A stretch of DNA of 45,979 bases from JAAYJM01 sp964498585 (GCA_964498585.1 CAZCHH010000028.1:1-45979); one strand, 5' to 3'. Positions 1-8,812 are shown, counted from the stretch's first letter. The notes: a model not told the origin generated them from the letters alone. A program made the numbers and translations.

Positions 1-45
1 TGGAATTCGGAATGTCCGACAAACAAAGATGTCATTGGTAACTTC
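1..45. repeat. Tail of a dispersed intergenic palindrome (window-edge fragment)
   Basis: The first bases include the string AAGATGTCATTGGTAAC. The same string closes repeat copies at 9923-9940, 12966-12983 and, in variant form, 44102-44117. It is probably the right end of an element that begins before the window. No gene is visible here. Confidence 0.5.
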
Positions 46-240
46 AGTAAAAAATGAAAAAACCTTATTCTCATAAAAAACCTTAGTTGAAAGATGGAAA
101 TCTTGTTTTAATAACATTATTAGCTTATTTCATATAAGTTTTATTAATTAGGTTAAAAAATTTTTAATGAAAAATATGGACGATGTCATCGTTCAAGGAA
201 ATGTTATCAATATTTTCCTTCCAAAAACGAATTTCTGATA

Positions 241-429
241 GAGTGAAATGAGTTTCTGGCGGAGTGAAATGAGTTTCTGGCGGAGTGAAATGAGTTTCTG
301 GCGTAGTGAAATGAGTTTCTGGTGGAGTGAAATGAGTTTCTGACAGAGTGAAATGAGCTTCTGACGGAGTGAAATGAGTTTCTGGCAGAGTGAAATGAGT
401 TTCTGACAGAGTGAAATGTGTTTCTAACC
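241..429. repeat. Minisatellite: nine tandem 21-bp units
   Basis: There are nine head-to-tail 21-bp units (241-261 through 409-429) of consensus GAGTGAAATGAGTTTCTGGC plus one base. The unit is a multiple of three, so a 7-residue repeat can be read in several frames. The plus-strand frame (SEMSFWR-like) stops after five units, and no start or ribosome-binding site serves it. I therefore treat it as non-coding. Variation falls mainly in the last four bases of each unit. The rest of 1-969 shows no gene. Confidence 0.9.
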
Positions 430-661
430 TTTTAGAAATACATTTAACAAATCTTTTTATTGATTTTTGTAGTTATAATAAGCATATTTTCTTTTTTATT
501 AACAAAAAATCTTTTAAAATATCTGAAAATTTAAACAATAATTTAGAAAAAACTTTATAATTCTCTTTATATTTTCGATTAAGTACTAAAATCACTCGGA
601 AAAATTAATAATTATTTTCTTTCTTCATAGATAACTTTAACTATTATTTACAATACTTTCA

Positions 662-742
662 GTTATCCGATGACTTTAAGTCATCAGATAACTTTAATCT
701 TTATTCTTTCAGTGAACCGATGACTTTTAGTCATCAGATAAC
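662..742. repeat. Two tandem short hairpins (GATGACTT/AAGTCATC type)
   Basis: A perfect-arm hairpin lies at 662-692, with outer arms GTTATC/GATAAC and inner arms GATGACT/AGTCATC. A second, degenerate copy follows at 719-735. Related GTCATCGGAT hairpins occur at 9988-10018 and 19024-19054. This is a short dispersed palindrome family of unknown function. Confidence 0.65.
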
Positions 743-753
743 TTTATTCAGTA

Positions 754-786
754 AGAAGAACTCCACTTTAAAAGTGGAGTTCTTCT
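754..786. terminator. Strong symmetrical hairpin, possible terminator
   Basis: The arms AGAAGAACTCCACTTT and AAAGTGGAGTTCTTCT are 16 bases each, perfectly complementary, and separated by one A. Only a short broken T-run follows (GTTTTGATAAATATTTTT). No gene in the window ends just before it on either strand, so it may terminate a transcript entering from outside or be another repeat palindrome. Confidence 0.45.
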
Positions 787-969
787 GTTTTGATAAATAT
801 TTTTAAAATAAATAAAAATAATACTTGACTTTTGTATTTTTATTTTGTAAGTTAATCAAGATAGAAAAAATGAAATCAACTGGAAAAAATGAGAGCAAAA
901 TAGATTATTCACAGAAAATGAGCGTGTTCAATCAATTATGATTTTAATTAAATAACCTTGGAGAAAAAA

Positions 970-2178
970 ATGAAAAAAATTTTATTTATCACTTTGATTT
1001 TTCTAAATATTAATTTGATTTATTGTCAAGTTTTAGATACTCCTACTTTATTGTCTCCTGAAAATGGCCAATATATTTTAACTGACTATATATCGCTTTC
1101 CTGGTCGTCTATTGAAAATGCGACTAATTACGAAATTATTGTTACAGATTTTAATCAGCAACCTTTTGATACTATAATAAGTGAATCAAATCTTTTACTT
1201 AATTTAGATAGATTTTTTTTAGATGCTGTCCATCATTTTTATTGGAAAGTAAAAGCATTCAACATTGAAAATGAATCTTTATGGTCAGAGTTGTGGTCTT
1301 TCGTTTATTATGTACCTATTCCCCCGCCACCTCCTCAGCCCTCAGATAATTTTTCTAACGTTTTTTTTTCAAACAGCCAAAATTATTTAATAAATAACCG
1401 TCCAATTCAAAATGGTGATGCCGTTTATGCTATTTATCAAAAAAGCGAAGGTGTTTGGCAAGCCGGTGGTTATTCACTTTTCAGCGATGGAAACTTAGAA
1501 TTAACTGTTTGGGGTGACGATACACGAACACCAGAAAAAGATGGATTTTCAGTTGGAGAAACGATTACTTTTAAAGTTTGGGACAGTCAGCTAAATAAAT
1601 TATGGAATGCAAATGCTACATATATATCTGGTCCTTCTGTTTATGAAATTAATGGCTTTTCATTTGTTTCAAACCTTATTACTGCCCCAGATGATATTTA
1701 TATTCCTTTAATAATCGGCTGGAATATCATTTCAAGCAACGTTATACCTGACGAACCAGCTATGGAAAGTGTTTTTGAAGGAATGAACAATATTGTATTT
1801 GTCAAAAATGGAGCAGGGCAAATCTTCTTTCCTGCTTTAGGTTTAAATCAAATAGGTGATTGGAATATCGAAGATGGCTATTATGTTTATACAAATGGCA
1901 GTAGCATATTAAACATTACAGGCACAGAAGTAAATCCAGTTCTACAAGGCATTCAGCTAAATCCCGGCTGGCATCTTGTTTCTTATTTGCGAAACAGTCC
2001 AATGAACGCACAGCAGGCACTTTCAAGCATTTCATCAAATTTAATAATTGCAAAGAATAATTTAGGTGGAATTTATCACCCTGGCTTTGGGATAAATACA
2101 CTTGGTGAGATGCAGCCCGGTCAAGCATATTGGCTTTACATTTCAAGTCCAGCGCTTTTGACGTATCCTGAGAATTAG
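970..2178 (+). CDS. Secreted FN3-domain protein with duplicated C-terminal module
   Basis: This is an exported protein of about 402 residues and unknown specific role. An N-terminal signal peptide (MKKILFITLIFLNINLIYC) is followed by a fibronectin type III-like domain of about 95 residues (TLLSPENG start, FYWKVKAF core). A proline linker (PIPPPPPQP) comes next, then a beta-rich domain. Two tandem copies of a ~70-residue module close the protein, each opening with a GWNIISS or GWHLVSY motif and carrying an F/YHPxxGxNxxG-like segment. Such modules are common in FCB surface proteins. No T9SS sorting tail is evident. ATG 970 is preferred over TTG 958 because TTGGAG lies six bases upstream of it. 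The gene is monocistronic, with a terminator at 2200-2235. Confidence 0.8.
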   Translation: MKKILFITLIFLNINLIYCQVLDTPTLLSPENGQYILTDYISLSWSSIENATNYEIIVTDFNQQPFDTIISESNLLLNLDRFFLDAVHHFYWKVKAFNIENESLWSELWSFVYYVPIPPPPPQPSDNFSNVFFSNSQNYLINNRPIQNGDAVYAIYQKSEGVWQAGGYSLFSDGNLELTVWGDDTRTPEKDGFSVGETITFKVWDSQLNKLWNANATYISGPSVYEINGFSFVSNLITAPDDIYIPLIIGWNIISSNVIPDEPAMESVFEGMNNIVFVKNGAGQIFFPALGLNQIGDWNIEDGYYVYTNGSSILNITGTEVNPVLQGIQLNPGWHLVSYLRNSPMNAQQALSSISSNLIIAKNNLGGIYHPGFGINTLGEMQPGQAYWLYISSPALLTYPEN

Positions 2179-2199
2179 TTGTTGGATTTATAAATTTTT

Positions 2200-2235
2200 G
2201 TAGAGACGAGGCATGCCTTGTCTCTACATTTTTTT
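2200..2235 (+). terminator. Rho-independent terminator after the FN3 protein gene
   Basis: The stem GTAGAGAC/GTCTCTAC encloses a near-palindromic GAGGCATGCCTT core (2200-2227) and is followed by a run of seven T. It lies 21 bases after the stop codon at 2178. Confidence 0.7.
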
Positions 2236-2277
2236 CTCTTTCCCAAGTTGCACTTGGGAAGGAGGAAAACAATCTAA

Positions 2278-2405
2278 TAACCCATTAACCCAATAACACA
2301 TTAACCCAATAACCTAATAACCCATTAACCCATTAACCCATTAACCCATTAACCCATTAATCCAATAACCTAATAACCCAATAACCTAATAATCCAATAA
2401 CTCCA
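2278..2405. repeat. Degenerate 8-bp tandem array (TAACCCAT/TAACCCAA), 16 units
   Basis: Sixteen contiguous octamers run between the FN3 gene and rsmB. The commonest are TAACCCAT and TAACCCAA, with TAACCTAA and TAATCCAA as variants. The same octamer register appears on the opposite strand at 31636-31717 and in decayed form at 32813-32850. Confidence 0.85.
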
Positions 2406-2424
2406 ATTATCTGCACTTTTGAAA

Positions 2425-3816
2425 TTACTCACTTATTTTAATTAATCTTGCAGCAAAAGCACCGTCGAAGTTATGAATATGAGGAAAAGTTTGCATAAAT
2501 CCATTTTTACAAACGGCAGCAGGAAGATACTGCTCAGCAGGGTCAAGTTTAAAATTCCGGTTGTTTTCCAAAAACCATTCAATGTTCAAAAAATTTTCTT
2601 CGGGTTCCATTGAGCAAGTAGAATAAATGAGGGCTCCGCCAGTTTTTACAATTTTAGCCCCAGAATCTAATATATCTTTTTGAACTTTAGCAATATTATA
2701 AACATCGTCTCTTTCCCTTTTCCATTTAATATCTGGCTTTTTAGCAATAGTACCTGTCCCTGAGCAGGGAACATCCATAAACACAATATCCGGTTGGAAA
2801 TTTGACTGGAAAGTAATAGCATCACCGAATGCAGCAATAATAGATTTTAAGCCGAGTCGTGTAGCACCTTCTTCAATAGCTGGCAATTTATTTTTATATT
2901 TATCAATAGCAATCAATCTTCCTTTATCTTTTGCTAATTCAGCGAGAAAAAATGATTTTCCCCCGGGAGCAGCACATAAATCAATTATATCAGCTCCTTG
3001 AAATGGTCTCGCTAAAAGTGTTGCAAGCGAAGCAGCTTCATCTTGAATAGTAATTTTGCCATCAAGAAAAATATCCAGAGCAGTAACGTTAAGGCGCGGT
3101 GTCTTCAAAATAATAGATTGACTTAAGAATTTTGATTTATCGAACACAATATTTTTTTCTGATAAAAAATTTTCAATTTCATAAACATTCGATTTCAAAG
3201 TATTGACTCTAATAGTAACACTAGGTTTCCGATTATTCGCATTTAAAAGCATTTCAGCTTCATCAATGCCGAATCGGTCGACCCAGCGTCTGACCATCCA
3301 GCGAGGATGAGAATGATAAACAGATAGGAAATAAATTGGGTCAGATTCTTTATCTGGAAAACGAATATTATCAATATTTCTGGAAATATTCCTTAATACT
3401 CCGTTAACAATACCAGCAGTTTTTTCGCCTTGAATTCTTTTTACTATTTCAACAGATTCATTAATTGCAATAGCACCGGGAATCTTATCTAAAAATAGTA
3501 TTTGATACAAAGCAACACGCATAGCATTCTTAACAATATTAAGACACTTCATATAATCGCCGTAATAAAAACCGACTAGGATATAGTCGAGCCGTTCTTT
3601 CCAGCGGATTACTCCGTTAACTAATTCAGTAAGCAATTGCTTATCTAATTGATTAAGCTTCCCGGTATTTAATTCATAATCAACTAATTTATTGATATAA
3701 GAATCACTGCGCTCGAACCTGTTCAAAATTCTTATAGCAGCAGACCGGGGGTCAGATAAGCTTTCTAAAGATTGCTTTTCTTGGATTGATGTGTTGTTAT
3801 TCATATCGTTTTCCAT
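2425..3816 (-). CDS. rsmB: 16S rRNA (cytosine-C5) methyltransferase RsmB (Fmu)
   Basis: RsmB is the SAM-dependent enzyme that makes m5C967 in 16S rRNA. The ~150-residue N-terminal part is the NusB-like RNA-binding domain (QLDKQLLTELVNGVIRWK, INESVEIVK). The C-terminal part is the Rossmann methyltransferase, with SAM motif DLCAAPGGK (about 279-287), DVPCSGTG around residue 351 and STCSMEPEE around 402. These carry the two cysteines typical of RNA m5C enzymes. The length (463) is normal. ATG 3816 gives the listed start. ATG 3804, four codons in with GGAAAA upstream, is an equally plausible start. The upstream gap is T-rich and holds no gene. A separate fragment of a related gene lies at 33498-33717. 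Confidence 0.93.
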   Translation of the reverse strand: MENDMNNNTSIQEKQSLESLSDPRSAAIRILNRFERSDSYINKLVDYELNTGKLNQLDKQLLTELVNGVIRWKERLDYILVGFYYGDYMKCLNIVKNAMRVALYQILFLDKIPGAIAINESVEIVKRIQGEKTAGIVNGVLRNISRNIDNIRFPDKESDPIYFLSVYHSHPRWMVRRWVDRFGIDEAEMLLNANNRKPSVTIRVNTLKSNVYEIENFLSEKNIVFDKSKFLSQSIILKTPRLNVTALDIFLDGKITIQDEAASLATLLARPFQGADIIDLCAAPGGKSFFLAELAKDKGRLIAIDKYKNKLPAIEEGATRLGLKSIIAAFGDAITFQSNFQPDIVFMDVPCSGTGTIAKKPDIKWKRERDDVYNIAKVQKDILDSGAKIVKTGGALIYSTCSMEPEENFLNIEWFLENNRNFKLDPAEQYLPAAVCKNGFMQTFPHIHNFDGAFAARLIKISE

Positions 3817-4037
3817 AGTTACTTTTTTTATTTTTATAATTTTACTAACTTTTACTAACTTTTTCTTATTTTTTTTACTTTTTTTTATTTTTTTTATTTT
3901 TTCATATTTTTTTCATAAAAAAAAGTTGTGTTTTAATCTCTTTTAAAGTAAATTAAAAAAATGAAATTTGCAAAAATAAATTCACAAATTATTTATTTTG
4001 CAAAAAAAATATTTTATTAATTTTTTTGGAACTAGTG

Positions 4038-6662
4038 ATGATGAGAGTTGCAAATATTTTTTACTTGATAATTTTTTTAATAAGCTGTAATTTCTTATAT
4101 TCTCAGGGAATTACAAATAAAAGCGGGGAGCAGACATATATATACGCTGCATTACTTGAGAATTCATCAGTTAGACAAAACGATAAAGAACAAGAAGAAG
4201 GTATATTGTCTAACAAAAATATTAGAATAATAAATTTAGGTCCTGTAGTTAATTATAAGGGTGTAGATTACGCTCCAACGGTCACAGCTGATGGTAAGAC
4301 CCTGTATTATGTGTCTAATAGAAGTGGTAGTCAATATAATAAAGATTGGGGAATTTATACTCACGATTTCTGGGCAACAAAAAAAGGTCATCGCTTAGAT
4401 ACTATATTTTTTGAGCCATATAATATTGATACAACTACTCATTTGGGTAATTTAGGGGTAAATACAATTTTAAATGAAGGAGCCGCTTCAATTGCTGCTG
4501 ATGGGCAAACCTTATATTTCACCGGTTGCGATAGACCAGATGGACTTGGCGATTGCGATTTATATAAAACTACTATTGAAGGCGATAAATGGGGACGGCC
4601 CGTTAATTTAGGCAGAAATGTCAATACACGAAGATGGGAATCTCAACCTTCAATTCACCCATACCAAACAAGAATTTATTTTACTTCAAACAGAGATGGA
4701 AGCCCTTTTGGAAGTAAAAACTTTGATATTTGGTATTGCGATTGGGATGAAGATGAAGAAGAATGGAAGCCTGCTGAGAATTTAAAAGCTATTAATACGC
4801 CTGGTCAAGAATATTCTCCTTTTATTGCCGCAGACGGCGTAACTCTATTCTTTGCTTCTGACGGACATAAACCTAATTTTGGAGGTTTAGATTTCTATGT
4901 TACTCGTTTTGACCCTGAAACAAATACCTGGTCTCAACCTCAAAACATAGGAAGACCCATTAATACTACTGATGATGAACAATTTATTACATTGCCTGCC
5001 TCAGGCGATATTATCTATTTTTCATCCAAAAGAACTGACCTTAAAGGTTATCAGGGTGATTTAGATGTATTTATGGCTTTTGTGCCTTCATTCTTCAAAA
5101 CTTTAATTCTTAATATTCAGGTTATTGATGAATGTAGTAAAGCACCTATTCCTGCAGCTATTCAAGTAAAGAACACTTTAACAGGCAGAATTGTAAAAGA
5201 TAGTTTGACAAGCTCAAAATCCCAATTACAGATGATTATTACTTATGCTGACTTTGGTAATCCTAAAGACTCTATCAAAGTTGCTGATTTTGAAGTTACT
5301 GCTGAAAACGTAAACTACACTAGAGTTGTTAGAATGCAACCTATTGGCCGTCCACCAATGACTCAGGACCAAAGTGAAGCTGAAAAAGTTGCTGGCGATA
5401 CCACTGTTATTATTACTATGGGTCAAAGACCGGTAATCGGAACTGAAATTGATGAAGCGGATTATATTAAACGCGCTAAGGTAACTAATCCCAAATTAGC
5501 TAATTTTAATGGTCTTGTGATGGAACAGGTTGAAACCTGGGACTTATATCCTTTGCTTAACTATGTTTTCTTTGATGCCGGCTCTTCTGAGTTTTCAGAC
5601 AGATATATTTTATTTGATTCTCCAAAAGAAACTGTGGGATTTGCTGACACAACCATAGCTGGTGGAACTTTAGATAAATACTATCACTTACTTAATATTT
5701 ACGGCTATCGATTGAAAAAGCATCCTGAAGCTAAAATTGAAATAGTTGGCTGCAATGATGGCAATACAAAAGAAGAAAAGAGACCCAATCTTTCTAAAGA
5801 AAGAGCTACAATAGTCTTTAATTATTTAAAAAACATTTGGGGTATTGAAGAAAACAGAATGAAACTCACATACAGAAATCTTCCCGCTGTTGTTTCAAAT
5901 TTAAAAGATTCTCTTGGTATAGTTGAAAACAGAAGAGTTGAAATTATTAGCAGCGAATGGGAAATAATGAAGCCGGTTTTTGATAAAGATCCAAAAACTT
6001 TCCCGCAACCTGTTACAATGAACTATACTCTAAAAAATGGTATCGAAGATGAACTCGTGGTTAGAAGAAGAGTTGAAATTACTCGTGGAAACGAAAAATG
6101 GAATACTTTAACTGATATTGGTGTGATTGACCCATTACATAAATGGGATTGGAAAGATGAAGCAGGTAAATATCCGAAGGACAACACTCCATATACAGCA
6201 CAGCTAATTGTTACTACAAATACTGGCGCAGAATGTATGTCTGACCCAATTAATATTCCAGTCCTACAGGTTAGAAGAGAAGATAAAAAAATCACTCGTT
6301 TTCAGGATAGCACTTTGGAAAACTACAGCTTAATCCTTTTCCCATTCGACAGACACGACGCAGGTCCAATTAACGAAAGAATTATGCGCGATTACGTTTA
6401 TGAAAGATGTAAGCCAAATTCAAATATTGAAGTTATTGGACATACTGATGTTGTTGGACTTTATGACCACAATAAAAAACTTTCTGAAAGAAGAGCAAAT
6501 ACTGTTTATAATGGTATTATGAAAACAACCGGTGGAAAAGTGGGTATTATCAACCAGCGTGGTGTTGGTGAAGACGAACCATTATATAATAATATCCTAC
6601 CAGAAGAAAGATTTTACAATCGAACTGTTCACGTAAGGATTAAAACTCCTATAGAAGAATAA
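4038..6662 (+). CDS. OmpA-family envelope protein with PD40 repeats and two OmpA-like domains
   Basis: This is a periplasmic or outer-membrane-associated protein that probably anchors to peptidoglycan. After a signal peptide (ending LISCNFLYSQ) come at least five WD40-like PD40 blades with motifs such as TLYYVSNRSG, TLYFTGCDRPDG, RIYFTSNRDG and TLFFASDG. A carboxypeptidase-regulatory-like segment follows, then two OmpA C-terminal-like regions. The first (FFDAGSSEFSD ... ENRRVEI) is degenerate. The last ~110 residues (GHTDVVGLYDHNKKLSERRA) hold the D and R positions that bind diaminopimelate in this family. ATG 4038 or 4041 is chosen over TTG 4026 because GGA at 4028-4030 is correctly spaced from it. 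The stop is followed by a clear terminator. Confidence 0.88.
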   Translation: MMRVANIFYLIIFLISCNFLYSQGITNKSGEQTYIYAALLENSSVRQNDKEQEEGILSNKNIRIINLGPVVNYKGVDYAPTVTADGKTLYYVSNRSGSQYNKDWGIYTHDFWATKKGHRLDTIFFEPYNIDTTTHLGNLGVNTILNEGAASIAADGQTLYFTGCDRPDGLGDCDLYKTTIEGDKWGRPVNLGRNVNTRRWESQPSIHPYQTRIYFTSNRDGSPFGSKNFDIWYCDWDEDEEEWKPAENLKAINTPGQEYSPFIAADGVTLFFASDGHKPNFGGLDFYVTRFDPETNTWSQPQNIGRPINTTDDEQFITLPASGDIIYFSSKRTDLKGYQGDLDVFMAFVPSFFKTLILNIQVIDECSKAPIPAAIQVKNTLTGRIVKDSLTSSKSQLQMIITYADFGNPKDSIKVADFEVTAENVNYTRVVRMQPIGRPPMTQDQSEAEKVAGDTTVIITMGQRPVIGTEIDEADYIKRAKVTNPKLANFNGLVMEQVETWDLYPLLNYVFFDAGSSEFSDRYILFDSPKETVGFADTTIAGGTLDKYYHLLNIYGYRLKKHPEAKIEIVGCNDGNTKEEKRPNLSKERATIVFNYLKNIWGIEENRMKLTYRNLPAVVSNLKDSLGIVENRRVEIISSEWEIMKPVFDKDPKTFPQPVTMNYTLKNGIEDELVVRRRVEITRGNEKWNTLTDIGVIDPLHKWDWKDEAGKYPKDNTPYTAQLIVTTNTGAECMSDPINIPVLQVRREDKKITRFQDSTLENYSLILFPFDRHDAGPINERIMRDYVYERCKPNSNIEVIGHTDVVGLYDHNKKLSERRANTVYNGIMKTTGGKVGIINQRGVGEDEPLYNNILPEERFYNRTVHVRIKTPIEE

Positions 6663-6720
6663 TGTTTATAATGAGTAATTATTAATGAGTAATTGTTAGT
6701 AAAAAAATGAGTAAATAAAT

Positions 6721-6763
6721 ATGGTTTATAGTTTTAAAAACAAAGCTATAAACCATTTTTTTT
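6721..6763 (+). terminator. Rho-independent terminator of the OmpA/PD40 gene
   Basis: The arms ATGGTTTATAG (6721-6731) and CTATAAACCAT (6745-6755) pair perfectly around a 13-base loop. Eight T follow at 6756-6763. It sits 59 bases after the stop codon and just before trkA. Confidence 0.88.
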
Positions 6764-6784
6764 AGATTAATTTTTACTTTTAAA

Positions 6785-7480
6785 ATGTCAACAAAAAAAT
6801 TCTGTGTAATAGGTCTTGGTCATTTTGGTTTAAATTTAGCAAAAATTCTTTCAACAGCCGGAGCGGAAGTTCTTGCTATAGATAATCATCAAGAAAAAAT
6901 TGACTTAATTGCCGATAAAGTTACTCATGCTGTTTGTATGGATTCTACAGACAAGAAAACCTTGCAAAGTTTGGGCTTGAACGATATGGATGCTGTTATT
7001 ATTGCTATCGGTGAGGGCTTCGAAAGTTCTTTAATGACTACAGCTATTGTTCAGGAGTTTGGAATAAAAAAAATATATGCCCGGGTTACTTCACCTGTCC
7101 ACGAAAGATTACTACGTTTGATGAATATTACAGATTTGCTCGTCCCGGAAGCTGATGCTGCAGCTCAGTTCGCATCTCGGTTGCTTATTCCGGGAGTTAT
7201 TGGTTCTTTTTCAATATCAAAAGATTTTGGTATTTTTGAAATAAAAGCTCCCAAAATATTTATAAATAAAACTATATTGGAAATTGATTTAAGAAAAAAA
7301 TATTTAATTAATTTAGTTACAATTAAGAGAATTAAAAAAAGCCGCGGATTGCTTACATTAGCAGAACATGAAGAAGTAGATGTTATGGGGGTTCCGAAAC
7401 CAGATTTAATTATTCTGGAAAATGATATTCTTGTTTTATTTGGTAAAGAAAAAGATGTTAGCAAGCTTTTAGAAGTATAA
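6785..7480 (+). CDS. trkA: TrkA/KtrA-type K+ uptake regulatory NAD-binding protein
   Basis: This is the cytoplasmic gating subunit of a Trk/Ktr potassium channel. Residues 1-130 form an RCK-N Rossmann domain with nucleotide motif GLGHFGLNLA and the acidic end-of-beta2 residue in AIDNHQEK. Residues ~135-231 form an RCK-C domain (ending NDILVLFGKEKDVSKLLEV). At 231 residues there is a single RCK unit, as in KtrA. No membrane subunit lies beside it; a TrkH-family partner is at 33787-35559. The ATG has no clear Shine-Dalgarno sequence, only a T/A-rich leader after the OmpA terminator. Confidence 0.9.
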   Translation: MSTKKFCVIGLGHFGLNLAKILSTAGAEVLAIDNHQEKIDLIADKVTHAVCMDSTDKKTLQSLGLNDMDAVIIAIGEGFESSLMTTAIVQEFGIKKIYARVTSPVHERLLRLMNITDLLVPEADAAAQFASRLLIPGVIGSFSISKDFGIFEIKAPKIFINKTILEIDLRKKYLINLVTIKRIKKSRGLLTLAEHEEVDVMGVPKPDLIILENDILVLFGKEKDVSKLLEV

Positions 7481-7576
7481 AGATAACTGATTATAAAAAA
7501 TTTTTCTGAATTTAAAGTTCCACCTTTCTTAATTTTACTGTGCTAATTGTCTTTCTGGTTTATGCGAGAGAGACTA

Positions 7577-7724
7577 ATACCAAACCGCTTGCAATAATAG
7601 CAATATTATGACATTCCGAGCGTAGCGAGGAATCTAACAAGTCATTGTTTCCTCTACACTTGAGATTCCTTGCTACGCTCGGAATGATATGTTGATTTGG
7701 TACTTTTAGTTAGCGGTTTGGTAT
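7577..7724. mobile_element. MITE-like element with ACCAAACCGCT ends, copy 1
   Basis: Inverted ends ATACCAAACCGCT (7577-7589) and AGCGGTTTGGTAT (7712-7724) enclose a palindromic core carrying CATTCCGAGCGTAGCGAGGA and its complement. There is no ORF. The two subterminal regions differ, and the same two end types recur in the opposite orientation at 43976-44218. A decayed single end is at 9473-9515. The rest of the 7481-7915 gap holds nothing recognisable. Confidence 0.7.
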
Positions 7725-7915
7725 AAGACAAATCTTTCGAAAAGCGTGAAATAATGATATATTATATAATTTCCAGTTTAAAGTGTAAAAATCTCATCTC
7801 CTTTTAAATAAGAATTTCCTTTATCAGTGGATTTGAAATGACATAAAAATCGGAATAATAAAAATAATATAGTATAAATTAAGTTTTTTTAGCATCGGAA
7901 TAAGATTTATTAGTA

Positions 7916-8560
7916 TTATTCTTTATAATACTCTTTTCTGGCAATAGCCACCTGAATATCTCCGAGAATTTCGTCAGCAAGTGATGAAAACGATTTGCTA
8001 AATGCAGGTGCAATCGAGCTTGCTAAATTATTTGGACGCGCTTCTTTCCTTGAGTAAACTTTACTAATAAGGACTTCAGTTTCAGTCGAATTAGGTATTT
8101 TTCCTAATAGAGTTATGCGTATAGATAAAAATATTTCGTTTTTTACTTCTTTGTTCTCTTCGCTGTTATATGCAATCATATCTAAAATATGACCTTCTAA
8201 AATATAATCAGCCATAATTATAGATGTAGATTTTATCACTCCATTAGCAAAAGTATTCATTTCATTGTAGCGTTTAACAACGAAATCTGTGATAATGGAG
8301 CTGCAATCAGTAATCCAGCGATGATAAAAATATCTTTTAACACTTGTATTATCAACAACAGCAATTAATCTTTCAGTATCTATTTCTTCGCTAACCGTAA
8401 AATCTCTTATAAGCAAAGCGTTTGGAATTGTGCCTATGTTTCTGTATTTTGTCGGCTCTTGTTCTAAACGATAATACTCAATTGTAGGGTAATCCGATTT
8501 TATTGAAATGCAACCTGACAGACAAATAAATAAAAACCAATATTTATATAATGATTTCAA
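7916..8560 (-). CDS. ABC-type transport auxiliary lipoprotein (PqiC-like family)
   Basis: This is a predicted lipoprotein of 214 residues. The signal peptide ends in the lipobox LSGC, with Cys at about residue 17. The N-terminal YYRLEQEP, the LLIRDFTVSEEIDTERLIA segment and the HRWITDCSSIITDFV region resemble the ABC-transport auxiliary (PqiC/YmbA, DUF330) fold. Such proteins accompany MlaE-type lipid transporters, but no permease or MCE gene adjoins it here. The only usable start is TTG at 8560; an in-frame stop precedes it and no ATG is available before the lipobox. The family assignment is moderate and the lipoprotein nature strong. Confidence 0.65.
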   Translation of the reverse strand: MKSLYKYWFLFICLSGCISIKSDYPTIEYYRLEQEPTKYRNIGTIPNALLIRDFTVSEEIDTERLIAVVDNTSVKRYFYHRWITDCSSIITDFVVKRYNEMNTFANGVIKSTSIIMADYILEGHILDMIAYNSEENKEVKNEIFLSIRITLLGKIPNSTETEVLISKVYSRKEARPNNLASSIAPAFSKSFSSLADEILGDIQVAIARKEYYKE

Positions 8561-8785
8561 TAATTTAAAAAATTAAATTAAACATTATATAATTTACAAA
8601 TATTTTTCTAATAAAAAAAGATAGGAATTTTTTTTGATACGATAATAGTAATTGACTACGTTTTTTTTGAACATCAATTCAAACAGAAAAGTTATAACTT
8701 AATCACAAAAATTTCTAGCTAAAATTTGTGAGTTTCTTCTCTAACTTATGAACCTCTTTGGTTTTTTTAAATCAAAATAAATCTA

Positions 8786-8793
8786 TATATTTG
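8786..8793 (+). promoter_or_regulatory. Candidate -7 element (TATATTTG) for gmk
   Basis: The octamer matches the FCB -7 consensus TAnnTTTG and lies about 20 bases before the gmk start region. No TTG is found at the expected -33 spacing, so this is only a candidate. Confidence 0.35.
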
Positions 8794-8812
8794 CATTATT
8801 ATTTTCTGTCTT

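Noticed and set aside
242..350. SEMSFWR-type peptide repeat in the 21-bp minisatellite
   Set aside because: It is preceded by a stop codon, ends after five units in a stop, and has no start or ribosome-binding site.
1916..2272. Minus-strand open frame of 118 codons across the FN3 gene end and its terminator
   Set aside because: It is antisense to a clear exported protein, crosses a terminator hairpin, and has no ribosome-binding site or recognisable domain.
2278..2405. CRISPR-like or telomere-like array
   Set aside because: The units are contiguous octamers with no spacers and no cas genes; resemblance to telomere repeats is superficial.
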